From Diadema setosum (lineage: Eukaryota > Echinodermata > Echinoidea > Diadematoida > Diadematidae), in assembly GCA_033980235.1 (NCBI GenBank), contig CM067069.1:16477150-16541149 (forward strand): DNA of 64,000 nucleotides, read 5' to 3'. A program made the position numbers and the translations under genes. The notes beneath the pieces are model-generated. The model did no database searches, was not told the origin of the DNA, and was given only the letters and a program-made list of their open reading frames with translations. Position 1 is the first letter of the stretch, and every line of letters starts with the position of its first letter. Below are positions 1-11,670 of this stretch, piece after piece.

Positions 1-110
1 TTGTGATAAAGAAAGATTAAATATATAACTTAACGGTTCTGCGAGTGGATAAACTATTTCTTTCAATACCATCATACTTATTTTATCAGAACCACAAGAG
101 TTAGAGCTAT

Positions 111-494
111 TTAAAGATTTAGTGATAGTAATGATTTCACTGGGACTTGTTGGATTAAAATAAATAGACTCTTGATTTTGGTCAAAAAGATAATCTGTAA
201 AATGAGCAGAAGTATATTAACGAAAAATGAGTTAAATGAATTAGCATACATATTGGGATCGTTTATTTTAATACCGTTTAATGTGATATCATCCGTTGGC
301 GGAGAATCAGGTTTTTTACCTAGGACCTCTTTAATAATTTTCCATGTTGCATTAATATTCGAAGAAACCTTTTTCATTCTGTCAGAAAAATATAATCTGC
401 GGGATAAACGAATCAATTGTGTAAATTTATTTCGATAAACTTTATACATATTCAAATTAAATTCAGTTGGGTTACGAATATGTAACTTATACAA
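111..494 (-). pseudogene. LINE linker between endonuclease and reverse transcriptase, frameshifted
   Basis: This fragment overlaps the end of the endonuclease ORF by 8 bases in another frame. It matches the equivalent linker of the second LINE (38647-38886): both have YKVYRNK/RYKTYRNK, LxRxSRxxY and W(K/R)xIxEVL(G/K)KK motifs. It ends in a stop caused by another shift, after which the RT core continues in the third frame to position 1. It is part of one broken ORF, not a gene of its own. Confidence 0.7.
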
Positions 495-1542
495 AAAAAT
501 TACGAGTGTTTATGGATTTCAAAATACCTTTTGTAATCCAAGGATTTCTTGGTTTATTTCGGTTAATTTTTATTCTGCATAAAGGAATATTATTTTCATA
601 ATAATATAATAATTTATCATTAAAACATTTATATGCCAAATTAACATTGTTAATACTATAAATATCTGTCCATTCCTCTAAAAATAAATTCTGTTTCAAT
701 AATTCCACATTACGTTTTGACTCTTTATAATACCATATTTTATCATGTAATTTATTACGACCCACTTTACATTCACAAATTGAAAATATTGGTAAATGAT
801 CAGAAACTTCAGAACACAATATACCCCCCATAATTGTATTATTATACACATTCGAAAATATACTATCAATCTGAGTTGACGAGTGTGGATTTATCCTGGT
901 GGGTTTATTGATAATCGACATAAAACCATATGAATACATTAAATGCATAAAATTAAGGGAATTATTGTTATCGGATGTGGGGGAAAAGTTAATGTTGAAA
1001 TCACCAAAAATAAAAACACGTTTACTTTCATTACCTATCTTATGGAGATATAAATCCAATTCATCACAAAATAATTCACAATTCAGATCAGGAGGTCGAT
1101 AAATTAAACCTATAATAACATTTTTAGAGATTGGGTTCTCAATTTCAATAAATAACGTTTCTGCATATCTTACCGTGATTTCAGAACGGATTTTGAACTG
1201 TAAATTTTGCGCAATATAAAACGCAACACCGCCACCCATTTTTCCTTGACGATCAGCCCTAACTAATTTATGATTGGGTAAATTAAAGATATCTGGGGAG
1301 TTTTGATGTAACCAAGTTTCACTTATTCCAGTAACAGAAAATTCAAAATTGTTTAAAGAGTGCAAAAGATTTTCCAAATATTCAAAATTTTTATTCAAAC
1401 TCCTAGAGTTTATATGAAGAAGTGAAATATTATCTGAACTATACGATACAATATCATTGAATTCAAGGGGTGTGTAATATTTACTGTCGCGCACAGGCAT
1501 AACGTCATCAGGAATATCGGGGGTATTCACATGTGACGCCAT
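487..1542 (-). CDS. LINE ORF2 N-terminus: APE-type endonuclease
   Basis: 351 codons starting at ATG 1542. The protein has the order expected of apurinic/apyrimidinic-like LINE endonucleases: HINSRSLNKN near residue 45, SETWL near 75, GGGVAFYI near 103, IYRPP near 147, the GDFNINF metal/catalytic motif near 181 and SDHLPIF near 247. In LINEs this domain nicks target DNA so that the element's RNA can be reverse transcribed from the nick. The frame is lost at about 490 and coding resumes one frame over, consistent with an indel in a dead copy. No separate ORF1 is recognisable upstream (right) of it. Confidence 0.85.
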   Translation of the reverse strand: MASHVNTPDIPDDVMPVRDSKYYTPLEFNDIVSYSSDNISLLHINSRSLNKNFEYLENLLHSLNNFEFSVTGISETWLHQNSPDIFNLPNHKLVRADRQGKMGGGVAFYIAQNLQFKIRSEITVRYAETLFIEIENPISKNVIIGLIYRPPDLNCELFCDELDLYLHKIGNESKRVFIFGDFNINFSPTSDNNNSLNFMHLMYSYGFMSIINKPTRINPHSSTQIDSIFSNVYNNTIMGGILCSEVSDHLPIFSICECKVGRNKLHDKIWYYKESKRNVELLKQNLFLEEWTDIYSINNVNLAYKCFNDKLLYYYENNIPLCRIKINRNKPRNPWITKGILKSINTRNFFV

Positions 1543-1829
1543 TCTGTAGTAATACAGAAATGTAAATTACCGGAGATTTGAGAGACAACAACTGCATAGG
1601 TGCTAATGTGCATTTTGCAAGTGCATACTACTGTGCAGGTGTGTGTACAAAGTGCAAATGTGTGTGGGATTTCAATATACAATACAAAATTTGGTACAAT
1701 TAGACCCATCTTGGTCACACTTACAATAATTACTAGTACGCAATTACAACAGATCACCAGGGGATAGCCGGACCACTCAGTATAAAGGTGTTGTGCTTTA
1801 AAACACGTACAGACAGAGAATTCGAGGAC
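1543..1829. other. No gene seen
   Basis: Sequence between the LINE start and the first duplicated repeat. Open frames here, including a long minus-strand one reaching to 2060, run into repeated DNA and show no protein-like pattern. Confidence 0.4.
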
Positions 1830-4800
1830 CGTGACAATAAGCCAGTTCGGGGTTAGCTCATGGGCACATGGGTACAAATGACCTTTCTTCTTTCTCAGTT
1901 GATTAGGCACTCCACTAGTTTCAAGCGACAGAAGGCATGAGCTTGCCCAACATAACAATTTATGGAATTCATCAGTCATGTTCAAATAAAGGATGAACTT
2001 GCATAGACCAGGTGACCAGAATGATCCTTCCACTGGCATTTTGGAAAGCATCCATTTCATTATTTTGCATTGAATGTATTAACAATCTCTTTCTATTGAT
2101 ATTGTCAGACACCGCTTTTGCTGTCAGGTGGATGTTCTGGCAAGCACCACTTATAGGGATCACTTGAATAATCATTACATCACAGATGCTTATCTCAGTG
2201 AATTTAAAAACCACCATGCTCTGCTGGTACAGATGACCTTTTTCTGCTCATGCTCAAAGTGGAACCCCGAACTGGCTTATTGCTCAGTTAAAGTTCAGGG
2301 AGACTTTCCCGTATACAGGGGGGGGGGGGGGGGGGGGGAGGGAGGGGAGTAAAGGGGAGTAAACAGTAAAGGCTCATTTCTTGCAACATCTGTATTGGCT
2401 ATTGAATGTGGGACTTTTAACCATGCACCCATTAACACACGTATCAGAGAGAGAGAGAGAAAAAAAAAAACAGTACAAATACTGAATGGAAATCAGGGTG
2501 TTGATAGCAACCCGTTTAACATGCGTCAAACGCAGGTGCTACTTGCAGTGGCTTAATTACCATTGGAGATCAGTCGGTCGTGACGCGAAAAAGCAGCCAC
2601 GCCTCGTGTCGACACACAACATGTGAGGGATTATACATTCATGGAAACTGCTTACTGTACATGTATAATACGGACGTCTTATCAATGGGTTCGGAGTTTC
2701 AACAGGTGATTCGTAGAACAAAAGGATTTTTTTTTTCGGACAGTTCACAGTAGGATAAATATCTGCCAAAGCAGTGAGGGATGTGCTGTACTAAAAATAA
2801 TAATAATAATAAAAAAAATCGGAGTTCAATACCAAAAAGTGTGGGAGGTTCAAAAGAACCATTTACCAGTTATAAATTAAAAGAGATTAGTGACTTTCTT
2901 TAAAAATTTAAAGTTATGGGTTCAAGTCAATCAATCAATACGTGAAAAAATGACATAAATGATGACCGAAAAAGGTTTTCTTTTTTTCCCGTTAAACTTT
3001 TTTGATAACCGCCATCAAAAAAAAAAAAAATATATATATATTATATATACATATGAATGTATATAATTGGAAATAAAAATGGTTGAAACAAGCCATGGTT
3101 CTATCATTCATTACACTCAGCGTTGGGAGTCACAGTGGATCAACAAGGAGGTCAGATAGCAGAGGTGTGGCGGGGAAACCTCGCCCTGACATTGGTTTAC
3201 GCACAAGACACGTAATTAACAACACATATATTTGTAGTGATGTTACAAGGTACAATTGAGTTCTACGGTTGAATATCGAAATAGGAAAAATGTATGGAAG
3301 CTTAGTTGACAATTGGTTGACTTTAGATGTTCTTGCTCAATAACAATAAGTTGTAAGAAAAAGGAAAACTGTCAACCAAAGAGCTCCGGATGGGAATGTG
3401 CTTTGACATTCCCATTCCCAGTAATGGTGGACTTGGCAATTGAAGGCAACCATTTTCAATCAAAGATTACGTAACTTTTTTTTACGAGTCAAAGGGCGAT
3501 GCCCGTCAATAAATCCAACAGGGTAAATAAAATCTTCCTGAATGGTAGCTTTTTAATGGCTCCTGGAAGGTAGTGACAAACATACATTCTTTTCGTGGCT
3601 AATGTGTTAAATGATTTTTTTTTTGTTTTTTTACTCAACCAACGCCATTGTGCCTTACATGATCCTTAACAGCCACAATCAAACCAATACAAGTTGATCA
3701 TGACAGTCAAAGTGTCGAAGTATTTGATCCCTCCATACGAACAGGAAAGATGGCTCAAAAGACCGATATAAAATATTGGATATAATTTTACCGTGGTGAG
3801 GAAGGGGAGCCACGCCCTGTGTCTATATTTTAGACGTGCGTGGTCAACTATAAAGACTACATATTTGTTTGTTTTTTATATATAATTATGGTTTCGTTGC
3901 AGAAATAACTGAATAAAATCATTGGTTGACACAAATTCATTATACAAATTCATTACAAACTTTAGAGTTCCTTATTTATATGAAAACCAAAGGACCGTGG
4001 CCCTTGTCCAGTTAGGGAGGGGAGGGGGGGGGGGGGGGGGAGTAAAGGGGGAGTGAAGGTACATCTCTTGCAATCTCTGTATTGACTATCAATTACGAGA
4101 CTTTTAACCATGTACCCATTAAAAGACGCGTCGAAGAAAAAAAAAAAATCTGTACAAATATTGAATGGAAATCAGGGTGTACAAACAGGAACCCGTTCAA
4201 CACGCGTCAAACACAGGTGCCACTTGCAGTGGCTTGATTAACATACAGAGATATAAGTAGGTCGTGGTGTGAAAGAGTAGCCACGCTCAGTGTCTATACA
4301 CTAAACATGTGAACGATTGGACATTCTTGCAAAATTCTGATAGTACACATGTATAGAATAAGAACGTTACGTCACAGGGAACACCTGACTTTCACAGAGA
4401 TGATTTGCAAAACAAAATAATTTTGATGGGCAAGTACAGGGATAAATGCCTGCCAAAGCAGTGCAGGGGATACTATACTGAGAAAATCGAGGTTCAATAA
4501 CAGGAAGTATGGAGGTTTGTAAAAACCGTTTACCAGCTATCAGAAAACTTAAAATTGATTAGTAACTTTCATTCAGAAAGTTGGAGATATGGGTTCAAAA
4601 AAGTTTTGAAACTTAAAGCGAAACAGGCAGGTGAACATTTCTGGCTTTGCAATTAATAAGCCAGTTCGTAATTAGCTCATGTACACATTGGTACAAATGA
4701 CCTTTCTTTTTTCTCAGTTAGTTAGGCACTTCACTCGTTTTCAAAGCGGCATAATGCCTAAGCTTGCCTGACGTAACAATTTTATGGAATTCATGTTCAA

Positions 4801-5430
4801 ACAAAGAATTATCTCGCGTTTAGAGCAGGTGATCAGAATACTCCATCAGTTGACAATCTAGCGGGCATCCATTTCATTGTTTTGTATTGAATGCAATAAC
4901 AGCCTATTTCCTTTTATATATGCGAAATACCATTCTTGCTGTCAGGTGGATGTGCTGGCAAGCACCATTTAGATAAGGATCACATGAATATTATCGCATC
5001 ACAGATGCTTATCTCAGTGAATTTACAAACTGAAATGCCTGTTGGTACAAATGACCTTTTTCTGCTCATGCGCAAAGTGGAATTACGAACTGGTCTATAA
5101 GTGAAAACATAAGGTACTAATTGTCACCATTCAGCTCGCAGGCTGGTGGCGGATGAACATATACCTTGCCGATTTGAACTGTGTACCCCTACAGTGATGA
5201 CAGAAATTGATTTCCCTTTTTTCTCGTGAGGTTTTTCACATTACCGGTCATCAAAATCTTTACAATATAATGTGATTTCTTTAAATATAATAATTTATGA
5301 ATTGAATCTCTATACATTCACAGTGGATCAACGAAGAGGTCAGATAGCAGAGGCGTGGAGGGGAAACCTCGCCCTGACTTTGGTTTACGCATGCACAAGG
5401 CACGTAATTGGCCACATGTGGTGAGGCTAA

Positions 5431-6580
5431 GACCCCGTTTACAGTGCGAGGCTCGGCCGCGGCTCGGCCGCGGCCGAATCCAGCCCCGCTTCAGTGTAAA
5501 CGCGCAAAAGGCCAAATGCGAGGCCAAAATTGGCCTCGCATTTGGCCTCGCTCTGGAGGTGGTCTCGGCCGCGGCCGAGCCGCGGCCGAGCCCGGCCTTT
5601 TCTTGGTGTAAACGGAAACTGGGCCAAATGCGCGGCCAATTGCGCGGCCAGTTTTAGTCTGGCTTCCAAACCCTCTGCCTGTATCTTTCGCTGTTCAGGA
5701 TATTAACCCCCTCAACGTCGAAAACTAGTATAGTTTAAGGTGGTTTTGTCCTGCAAAGGATTTTTTTCCTTCGGCAAAGGCCTTTGCCCGAACGGCGACT
5801 TCGTCGCCACGGAATTCAGTTGGCAAAGGGTCTGAAAACCAGACAATACCAAATTGCGTTAGTTTACAAGCAGTGCGCCACTACGACCAAATAATGAAAG
5901 GTTTGAATCGAAAGCGCGGCCGAGCCTAGCAGTGTAAACGGACAAAATTGCGAGGCTCGGCCGCGCAATTGAATGACCCCGTTTACAGTGCGAGGCCGGG
6001 TTCGGCCGCGGCTCGGCCGTGGCCGAGACCGGCCTCAATTGCGCGGCCGAGCCTCGCAATTTTGTCCGTTTACACTGCTGGGCTCGGCCGCGCTTTTGAT
6101 TCAAACCTTTAAATACTTTGTCGTAGTGGCGCTCTGCTTGTAAACAAATGCAAGTTGGTATTGTCTGGTTTTCAGACCCTTTGCCAAATGAATTCCGTGG
6201 CGACGAAGTCGCCGTTCGGGCAAAGGCCTTTGCCGAAGGAAAGAATCCTTTGCAGGACAAAACCACCTTAAACTATACTAGTTTTCGACGTTGAGGGGGT
6301 TAATATCCTGAATAGCGAAAGATACAGACAGAGGGTTTGGAAGCCAGACTAAAATTGGCCGCGCAATTGGCCGCGCATTTGGCCCAGTTTGCGTTTACAC
6401 CAAGAAAAGGCCGGGCTCGGCCGCGGCTCGGCCGCGGCCGAGACCACCTCCAGAGCGAGGCCAAATGCGAGGCCAATTTTGGCCTCGCATTTGGCCTTTT
6501 GCGCGTTTACACTGAAGCGGGGCTGGGCACGGCCGCGGCCGAGCCGCGGCCGAGCCCGGCCTCGCACTGTAAACGGGGTC
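5431..6580. mobile_element. 1.15-kb GC-rich palindromic transposon (long-TIR MITE)
   Basis: The left end GACCCCGTTTACAGTGCGAG is repeated in inverted form at 6561-6580, and the arms stay inverted-complementary for more than 500 bp, meeting in a short centre near 5975-6040 that holds a third copy of the terminal sequence. The arms are rich in CGGCCGCGGC blocks, unlike the AT-rich flanks. The element splits repeat module M3: the sequence before 5431 and after 6580 is continuous in the sister copy near 3130-3300. That shows it is a later insertion. Open frames across it are mirror-image artefacts of the palindrome. Family not assigned. Confidence 0.8.
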
Positions 6581-7260
6581 TATTACACAATTGAGTTCCA
6601 TGGTTGAACATCAAAACAAGGAAAAATGTATGGAAGCTTAGCTGACAATTAATTGACTTCAGATGTTCTTGCTCAGTAACAATAAGTTGTAAGAAAAAGG
6701 AAAATTATCAACCAAAGAGCTCCGGGTTGGAATGTGTTTTGACATACCCGGCCGCAGTGATGGTGGATTTGACAATTGAAAGCAGCCCATTTTCAATCAG
6801 AAATTATGTAACTCTCTTTATTTATCAAAGGATAATGCCCGCCACTAAATCCAACGGGCAAGACGGGGTATAAAATGGAACATTCTAGCTGCATGCATGG
6901 CAGCCTTATTTAGCTGCTGAAGGGTGGTGACAAACATACATTCCTTTCGACACTAAAACGTCAAATGTTGTTATTTCTTTTTCTTTAATTATCATTTTTT
7001 TCTTAACCAGCTAACGCAGTTGTGCCTTTCATTTGTTCTTCGTCACAATAAAACCAATACAGATTGATCGTGAAAGTCCAGGTGTCAAGGTATTTGACCC
7101 TTCCGAACGAACAGCAAAAATAGCCCAGAAGAGCGATGTAAAATATTGACTATTAGCTTTACCGTGGTGAGGAGAAGGAGCCACGCACTGTCTATATTTT
7201 AGACATGTGTGAACAACAAATACAGGGGTTTCATGTTTATTTTGTTTGTTTTTTTATACA

Positions 7261-7739
7261 AAAGTATAGGTATACTACATACATTATCTGGATCATCAGT
7301 TGATACAGAGGATATACAAAATTCAGAAGGTAGTTAAATTAAGCTCGAACGTAATTTATCAATAACAGTTCACAACAAATGAATAGATAATTTGTGACTT
7401 TAAGAAGTACTTTTGAATGCAATGTATCGTAGTAAGAAAAGAAAGGAATGGAAGGTCATGCCAGTAGAGGAAGAAGATTCACGCACGTGGTTCAACATTT
7501 TTAAAGGCAAAGGACTACCTTACATTCGCCCAAAGGAAAAAAGACAACAAAAATAGAAAGAGAAAGAAAAAAAAAGGACCAGAGTTATCAGACAAACCTT
7601 TCTCAAAACGACTGGACAGAATTTCACTACAAAAAATAAGACAACACAAAAAGCAAATATTTAAGCAGTGGTTAAAGTTGGATTACTACTGTAGTGAATG
7701 CATGCTTTGAACAAACCAATCAAACCTTGGAAATATTTC
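7261..7739. other. No feature recognised
   Basis: AT-rich DNA with an A-rich stretch at 7540-7660. Neither a protein-like frame nor a repeat structure stands out. Confidence 0.4.
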
Positions 7740-8072
7740 GGTGCTATAAATTTGTTGTTGTAGTAACAAATATACATTCCTTTCAAGGCTCATGTGTTTG
7801 AGTTTTTAATTTTCTGTTAGTCAACATGAATGTGCCTTGGGTAGTTCTTAATCACGATGAAAGTCAAGGTATCGAAATAGTTGACCCCTCCATACGGCCA
7901 GTGTGCCTAGAAGATATTAAGCAGCCGTGGCGTGGAAGAGAAACAGCGTCCTGTGTCTGTTTTAGAAGTGTGTGAACATTTATGACTACATGTTTTAAGC
8001 TGTGGGTATAAACTGTGGGGATAAGATTATTGATTGATACAGGGGATATACAAGACTCAGAAATGGGGTATT

Positions 8073-8935
8073 GTATTGTGTCAGATCTCTTCCTCCCTCC
8101 CCCTTCTCCTCCCTACCCCCCCTCCCTCTACCTCTCTCCTCTACTCCCCCCCCCCCAACTCTGTCTTGCTACAATTTGTTTTCTTAATTATTATGTTCTT
8201 GTGGTACTAGATCTTAGTACATAGCAGTCATCAGTATCACACAACTTTGAATGACTGTTTTCTGTGTTATTCTTGTAATGTGTATCTTGTATTGTGTCAG
8301 ATCTCTTCCTCCCTCCCCCTTCTCCTCCCTACCCCCTCCCTCTACCTCTCTCCTCTACTCCCCCCCCCCCCAACTCTGTCTGCTACAATTTGTTTTCTTA
8401 ATTATTATGTTCTTGTGGTACTAGATCTTAGTACATAGCAATCATCAGTATCACACAACTTTGAATGACTGTTTTCTGTGTTATTCTTGTAATGTGTATC
8501 TTGTATTGTGTCAGATCTCTTCCTCCCTCCCCCTTCTCCTCCCTACCCCCTCCCTCTACTTCTCTCCTCTACTCCCCCCCCCCAACTCTGCCTTGCTACA
8601 ATTTGTTTTCTAATTATTATGTTCTTGTGGTACTAGATCTTAGTACATAGCAGTCATCAGTATCACACAACTTTGAATGACTGTTTTCTGTGTTATTTTT
8701 GTATTGTGTATCTTGTATTGTGTCAGATCTCTTCCTCCCTCCCCCTTCTCCTCCCTACCCCCTCCCTCTACCTCTCTCCTCTACTCCCCCCACCCCTCTC
8801 CTCTACTCCCCCCACCCCAGCTCTGCCTTGCTACAATTTGTTTTTTTAATTATTATGTTCTTGTGGTACTAGATCTTAGTACATAGCAGTCATCAGTATC
8901 GCACAACTTTGAATGACTATGTTATTTTAATGTAT
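8073..8935 (+). repeat. Minisatellite, four units of about 214 bp
   Basis: Units start with GTATTGTGTCAGATCTCTTC at 8073, 8289, 8503 and 8715. Each has a pyrimidine-rich first part (CCTCCCTCCCCCTTCTCCTC and a C-tract) followed by a near-identical unique part ending at CATAGCAGTCATCAGTATC. The C-tract differs in length between units, and unit 4 has an extra CTCCTCTACTCCCCCCACCC block. Serial 60-70 codon frames across it simply follow the repeat. Confidence 0.9.
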
Positions 8936-9775
8936 TTCTTTGTTTTGGCTACCACTGAAACAGCTCAAAATACATAAAGTTAGTCTGTTTGACAAAACAA
9001 AGTCTTATCAAGTACTTTGTAGGCTATAAGGTGATGATGACACCCCCATAAGGATAACTGCCTGGATCTATGTATTCATCTTTTGAAGTACTGATCAAAA
9101 CTGGAAGATTTATTTAAAAAAAAAAAAAACTCCAAAGGGCATGATTTTCAAAAGTGTCCCTTTGAGAAGCTTTATAACTCTTGAATGTGTAATTTCTCAT
9201 ATGATGTAGGGGCAAATATCATCAAAAACACATTTATGATGTTAAAAAGTCAAATAAGAAATATGGCCTCCACTATAGGGCTCACACCTGTAAATAAAAT
9301 GGACTGTCCCAGACCCCTTCACAAATTCGTACCAAAGATACCAAAATAAATGAAGAAAAAAATTCATTAAAAATCAGTGATGTAGTTTGGCAAAAAACTG
9401 AATAGCTGTAGATATTGAGTATGAATTTTTCTACAAACTGCATTTTGGTTGGAAGATGAAAGCTTTTCTGATGGAATTTGAGGGGACTATATTTCATTGG
9501 GTACGTGTACGGAAAATAGGTGATTTTTTGAGTGACAAGAACTCGTAGTCTGGCTTTGCGGACCCTTGGACAGAATTTGAGCCGGAGAACCCACCCTGGA
9601 AATTTGATGGATGAAAGGTAATATCTCACTTATCCAGGTTAGTGAAGATGAAACACCTCATTTCTCCCAGCTATTTTACAGAATTTTTTGAAATTTGAAT
9701 TTTAACACACGTCTCTATGGGAATTATTTACCCGTGTGAGCCCTATAAGGAAAAAATTGCCCTAGCAAAATGGCG
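8936..9775. other. No gene seen
   Basis: AT-rich sequence with an A-run at 9116-9129. The 115-codon minus-strand frame at 9282-9629 has no recognisable domain and no splice or repeat support. Confidence 0.4.
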
Positions 9776-9938
9776 GGTCACTCCAAAATCTTCGAGTGAT
9801 CCCTGACGTCACTCCAAAATGAGTGAAAATGAGCATTTTCACTCAAAATTCACTCCAATTTCACTCGAAATTCACTCTTTTTTGTATTCACTCTTTTTTA
9901 GAGTGAAAAGTTTCACTCGATTTTTTTTAGAGAGTAAG
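9776..9938. mobile_element. Half copy of the GAGTGAA-type palindromic MITE
   Basis: It matches the right half of the full element at 57954-58253, sharing TCACTCCAAAATCTTCGAGTG, the serial TTCACTC words and the CACTCGATTTTTTTTAGAGAG end. The left arm is missing. It is identifiable only because the complete palindrome is present elsewhere in the window. Confidence 0.8.
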
Positions 9939-10198
9939 AGAACTATTACTTTTGATAGATGTTGATATATATGAGAAGTATGAAATAAAAAAAATACGGT
10001 ATATCATACAGCACTTAAATAGAATGTAGCTATCCGATTGGTCGTTTGCTCATCATGTGACATGCAGTTAAAAGTTCAATTGCAATTTCGTATGAGCAAG
10101 CATGGATATCGCACGGGTAAGGTCACCAATTTCTGACTCCCGTGTTATCAAAACTATGACAAGAGTGACAAGAGGGGTGCGCGTGCGCTTAGCCATTA

Positions 10199-10521
10199 GG
10201 GAGCTTTAGATTTTGACGCGCGGACGTTTGAGACGACGAGCGCGCTGGACGTTCTCCTCTCCCCTGCGTCGTGTAGAAAAGTAGCTTTAGATTACGCTGG
10301 GACGCAACGTATAAAATATAAAATCGCGCCACCATATGATCAGTGCATGAAGTAGCTCTCTACGTTGCAAACTGTGCGGACGTAAAAATAGCCCAGTACG
10401 CGTAGTGAAAAACTCAGGCGACGCAAGCTAAAAATAGATCGACTTGACGCGCACTTCTGCGCACGCTCAGAACACGTTTTTTTTCCTTTGAACGTCCGCG
10501 CGTCTAAAATCTAAAGCTCCC
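10199..10521. mobile_element. 323-bp MITE with ~30-bp TIRs and TA target site
   Basis: The left end GGGAGCTTTAGATTTTGACG continues into CGCGGACGTT. The right end is its inverted complement with one extra mismatch region (AACGTCCGCGCGTCTAAAAT then CTAAAGCTCCC). Each end is flanked by TA (10197-10198 and 10522-10523), as for Tc1/mariner-type insertions. The interior is non-coding and rich in CpG and ACGC words compared with the flanks. A second CTTTAGATTACGCTGGGACG block near 10283 suggests internal sub-terminal repeats. Confidence 0.8.
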
Positions 10522-10523
10522 TA

Positions 10524-11670
10524 ATATCGCCATGGCAGCGCTCGATATATTATATATATTATATATATTTACTATTTCCCCAGGGAAATAGTTGGACTAA
10601 GATTTTCATAGTGGAAATAATATGTCTTGTCATTTTCAATGTTCTCAACCAATTAGAGGACAAAAAATAATTTGTGAGGGATAAAATATGCACTATATCC
10701 CTCAAAAATCATTGATTGTTATCTGATCGATCGGGGGCAATGAAAGCACACGAGCACCACTCACGTCACAAGCGCGTATGTGAGTTAGTGCATGACACAT
10801 CATGTCATAGTACGGTTTTCCACCAAACGCGCAGCGTCTACGCTTCTCGAGGTAAAGTACATCGCGCAGTGGATGTATACATACACTTTTACATGTAATT
10901 TTGTGAGTGAAAAAAAAAGATAAATTTAGATTGGTCAACCACCGATTATACTTTGCTTTTACTCTTAAAATTCCTTGGGAAGAACATAAAACTATACCAT
11001 GCAGGTCATTTTTCGAAGTTCTGGTTAACCTACTTGTCTTCGGTGACTTCAATAGCACTATTTTCTTCGGGTCTGGGCCCCTCAGAAAACAGTGCTGTCG
11101 AAGTCACGTCATGCACATAGTTTTAACCAGAACCTCTCAGGCCTGGTATAATTTGTATTATTGCAAGATCACTAACAACGGTAGCCGATGTGAAGTCAAT
11201 ACATTGGCCTATGCGTTTTGTGCAATATGCTCTTGTATGGCACACTGAAAATCGAGTGGCCGAAAATATACGTTTTTGAAAAAAAAAATCCTGTATATAG
11301 GTGATTGTCAATAATGATAATACGTATGAGGAATAAATCTCCTGAAATATTAGCTTTGCGCAATCTTTTCAAGTGCATCGATTTTCTGCAATTTCATTGA
11401 CATTGTACAAAATACCAGTAGTATTAATATTTTCAACAATTATCATAATTTTCATCAATTATACAATACATCTATAATGTATATATATATATTTTTTAAT
11501 TTCAATAGTTTATTCATTTCCATCATCAGAAAAAGAAAAGAAAAAGGGAACATGATCCAAAGTGGTACAAGTTTTCAATTATTCTTTCATTCATCTGATA
11601 AAGGCTTTTTTTTCGAATAAAAAAAAAGAAACAATGCGCTTTGCCATGGCAAAAAAATAGTAAATAATCA
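10524..11670. other. No gene seen
   Basis: TA-rich runs near 10543-10570 and 11477-11495. Overlapping frames on both strands (10702-11378) show no domain, and neither strand has a convincing exon. Confidence 0.4.

Larger units (their letters stand above)
1..1542 (-). mobile_element. 5' part of a CR1/Jockey-type LINE, truncated by window edge
   Basis: A non-LTR retrotransposon read on the minus strand. The Met at 1542 opens an APE-type endonuclease ORF (to 487). A shifted frame (494-111) carries the linker to reverse transcriptase. In a third frame, positions about 140 to 1 encode the start of the RT domain (SLNSSNSCGSDKIS), so the rest of RT lies left of position 1. At least two frameshifts break the reading frame, so this copy is dead. 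It resembles the second LINE at 37160-39980 in domain order and motifs (GGGVAFYI versus GGGVAMYV). I place it only in the broad CR1/Jockey group; the clade is not determined. Confidence 0.85.
1830..8045. repeat. Cluster of locally duplicated, diverged repeat modules
   Basis: Three modules recur. M1 (about 1830-2330 and 4650-5110) has a shared core around TTTCTCAGTT..TTAGGCACT and TTATCTCAGTGAATTTA. M2 (about 2360-2960 and 4045-4640) contains TGGAAATCAGGGTGT. M3 (about 3120-4010, then 5310-5430 continued at 6581-7260, and partly 7740-8045) contains AAATGTATGGAAGCTTAG and CCCTCCATACG. Order in the first block is M1-M2-M3 and in the second M2-M1-M3. M1-like sequence also occurs inverted at about 30490-31060 and 32230-32345, so M1 is a dispersed family. 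Poly-G runs of about 20 lie at 2318-2338 and around 4023-4040, at equivalent module borders. No coding potential. Confidence 0.7.

Noticed and set aside
1527..2060. 177-codon minus-strand frame, Cys-rich
   Set aside because: Lies across the dispersed repeat M1, is not kept open in the other M1 copies, and has no domain.
5318..6607. Many R/G/P/A-rich frames on both strands
   Set aside because: Mirror-image frames of the GC-rich palindrome. The same peptides appear on opposite strands.
8015..8886. Series of 60-70 codon frames with LPPPSPP and LNYYVLVVLDLST
   Set aside because: One frame per minisatellite unit; no evidence of translation or splicing.
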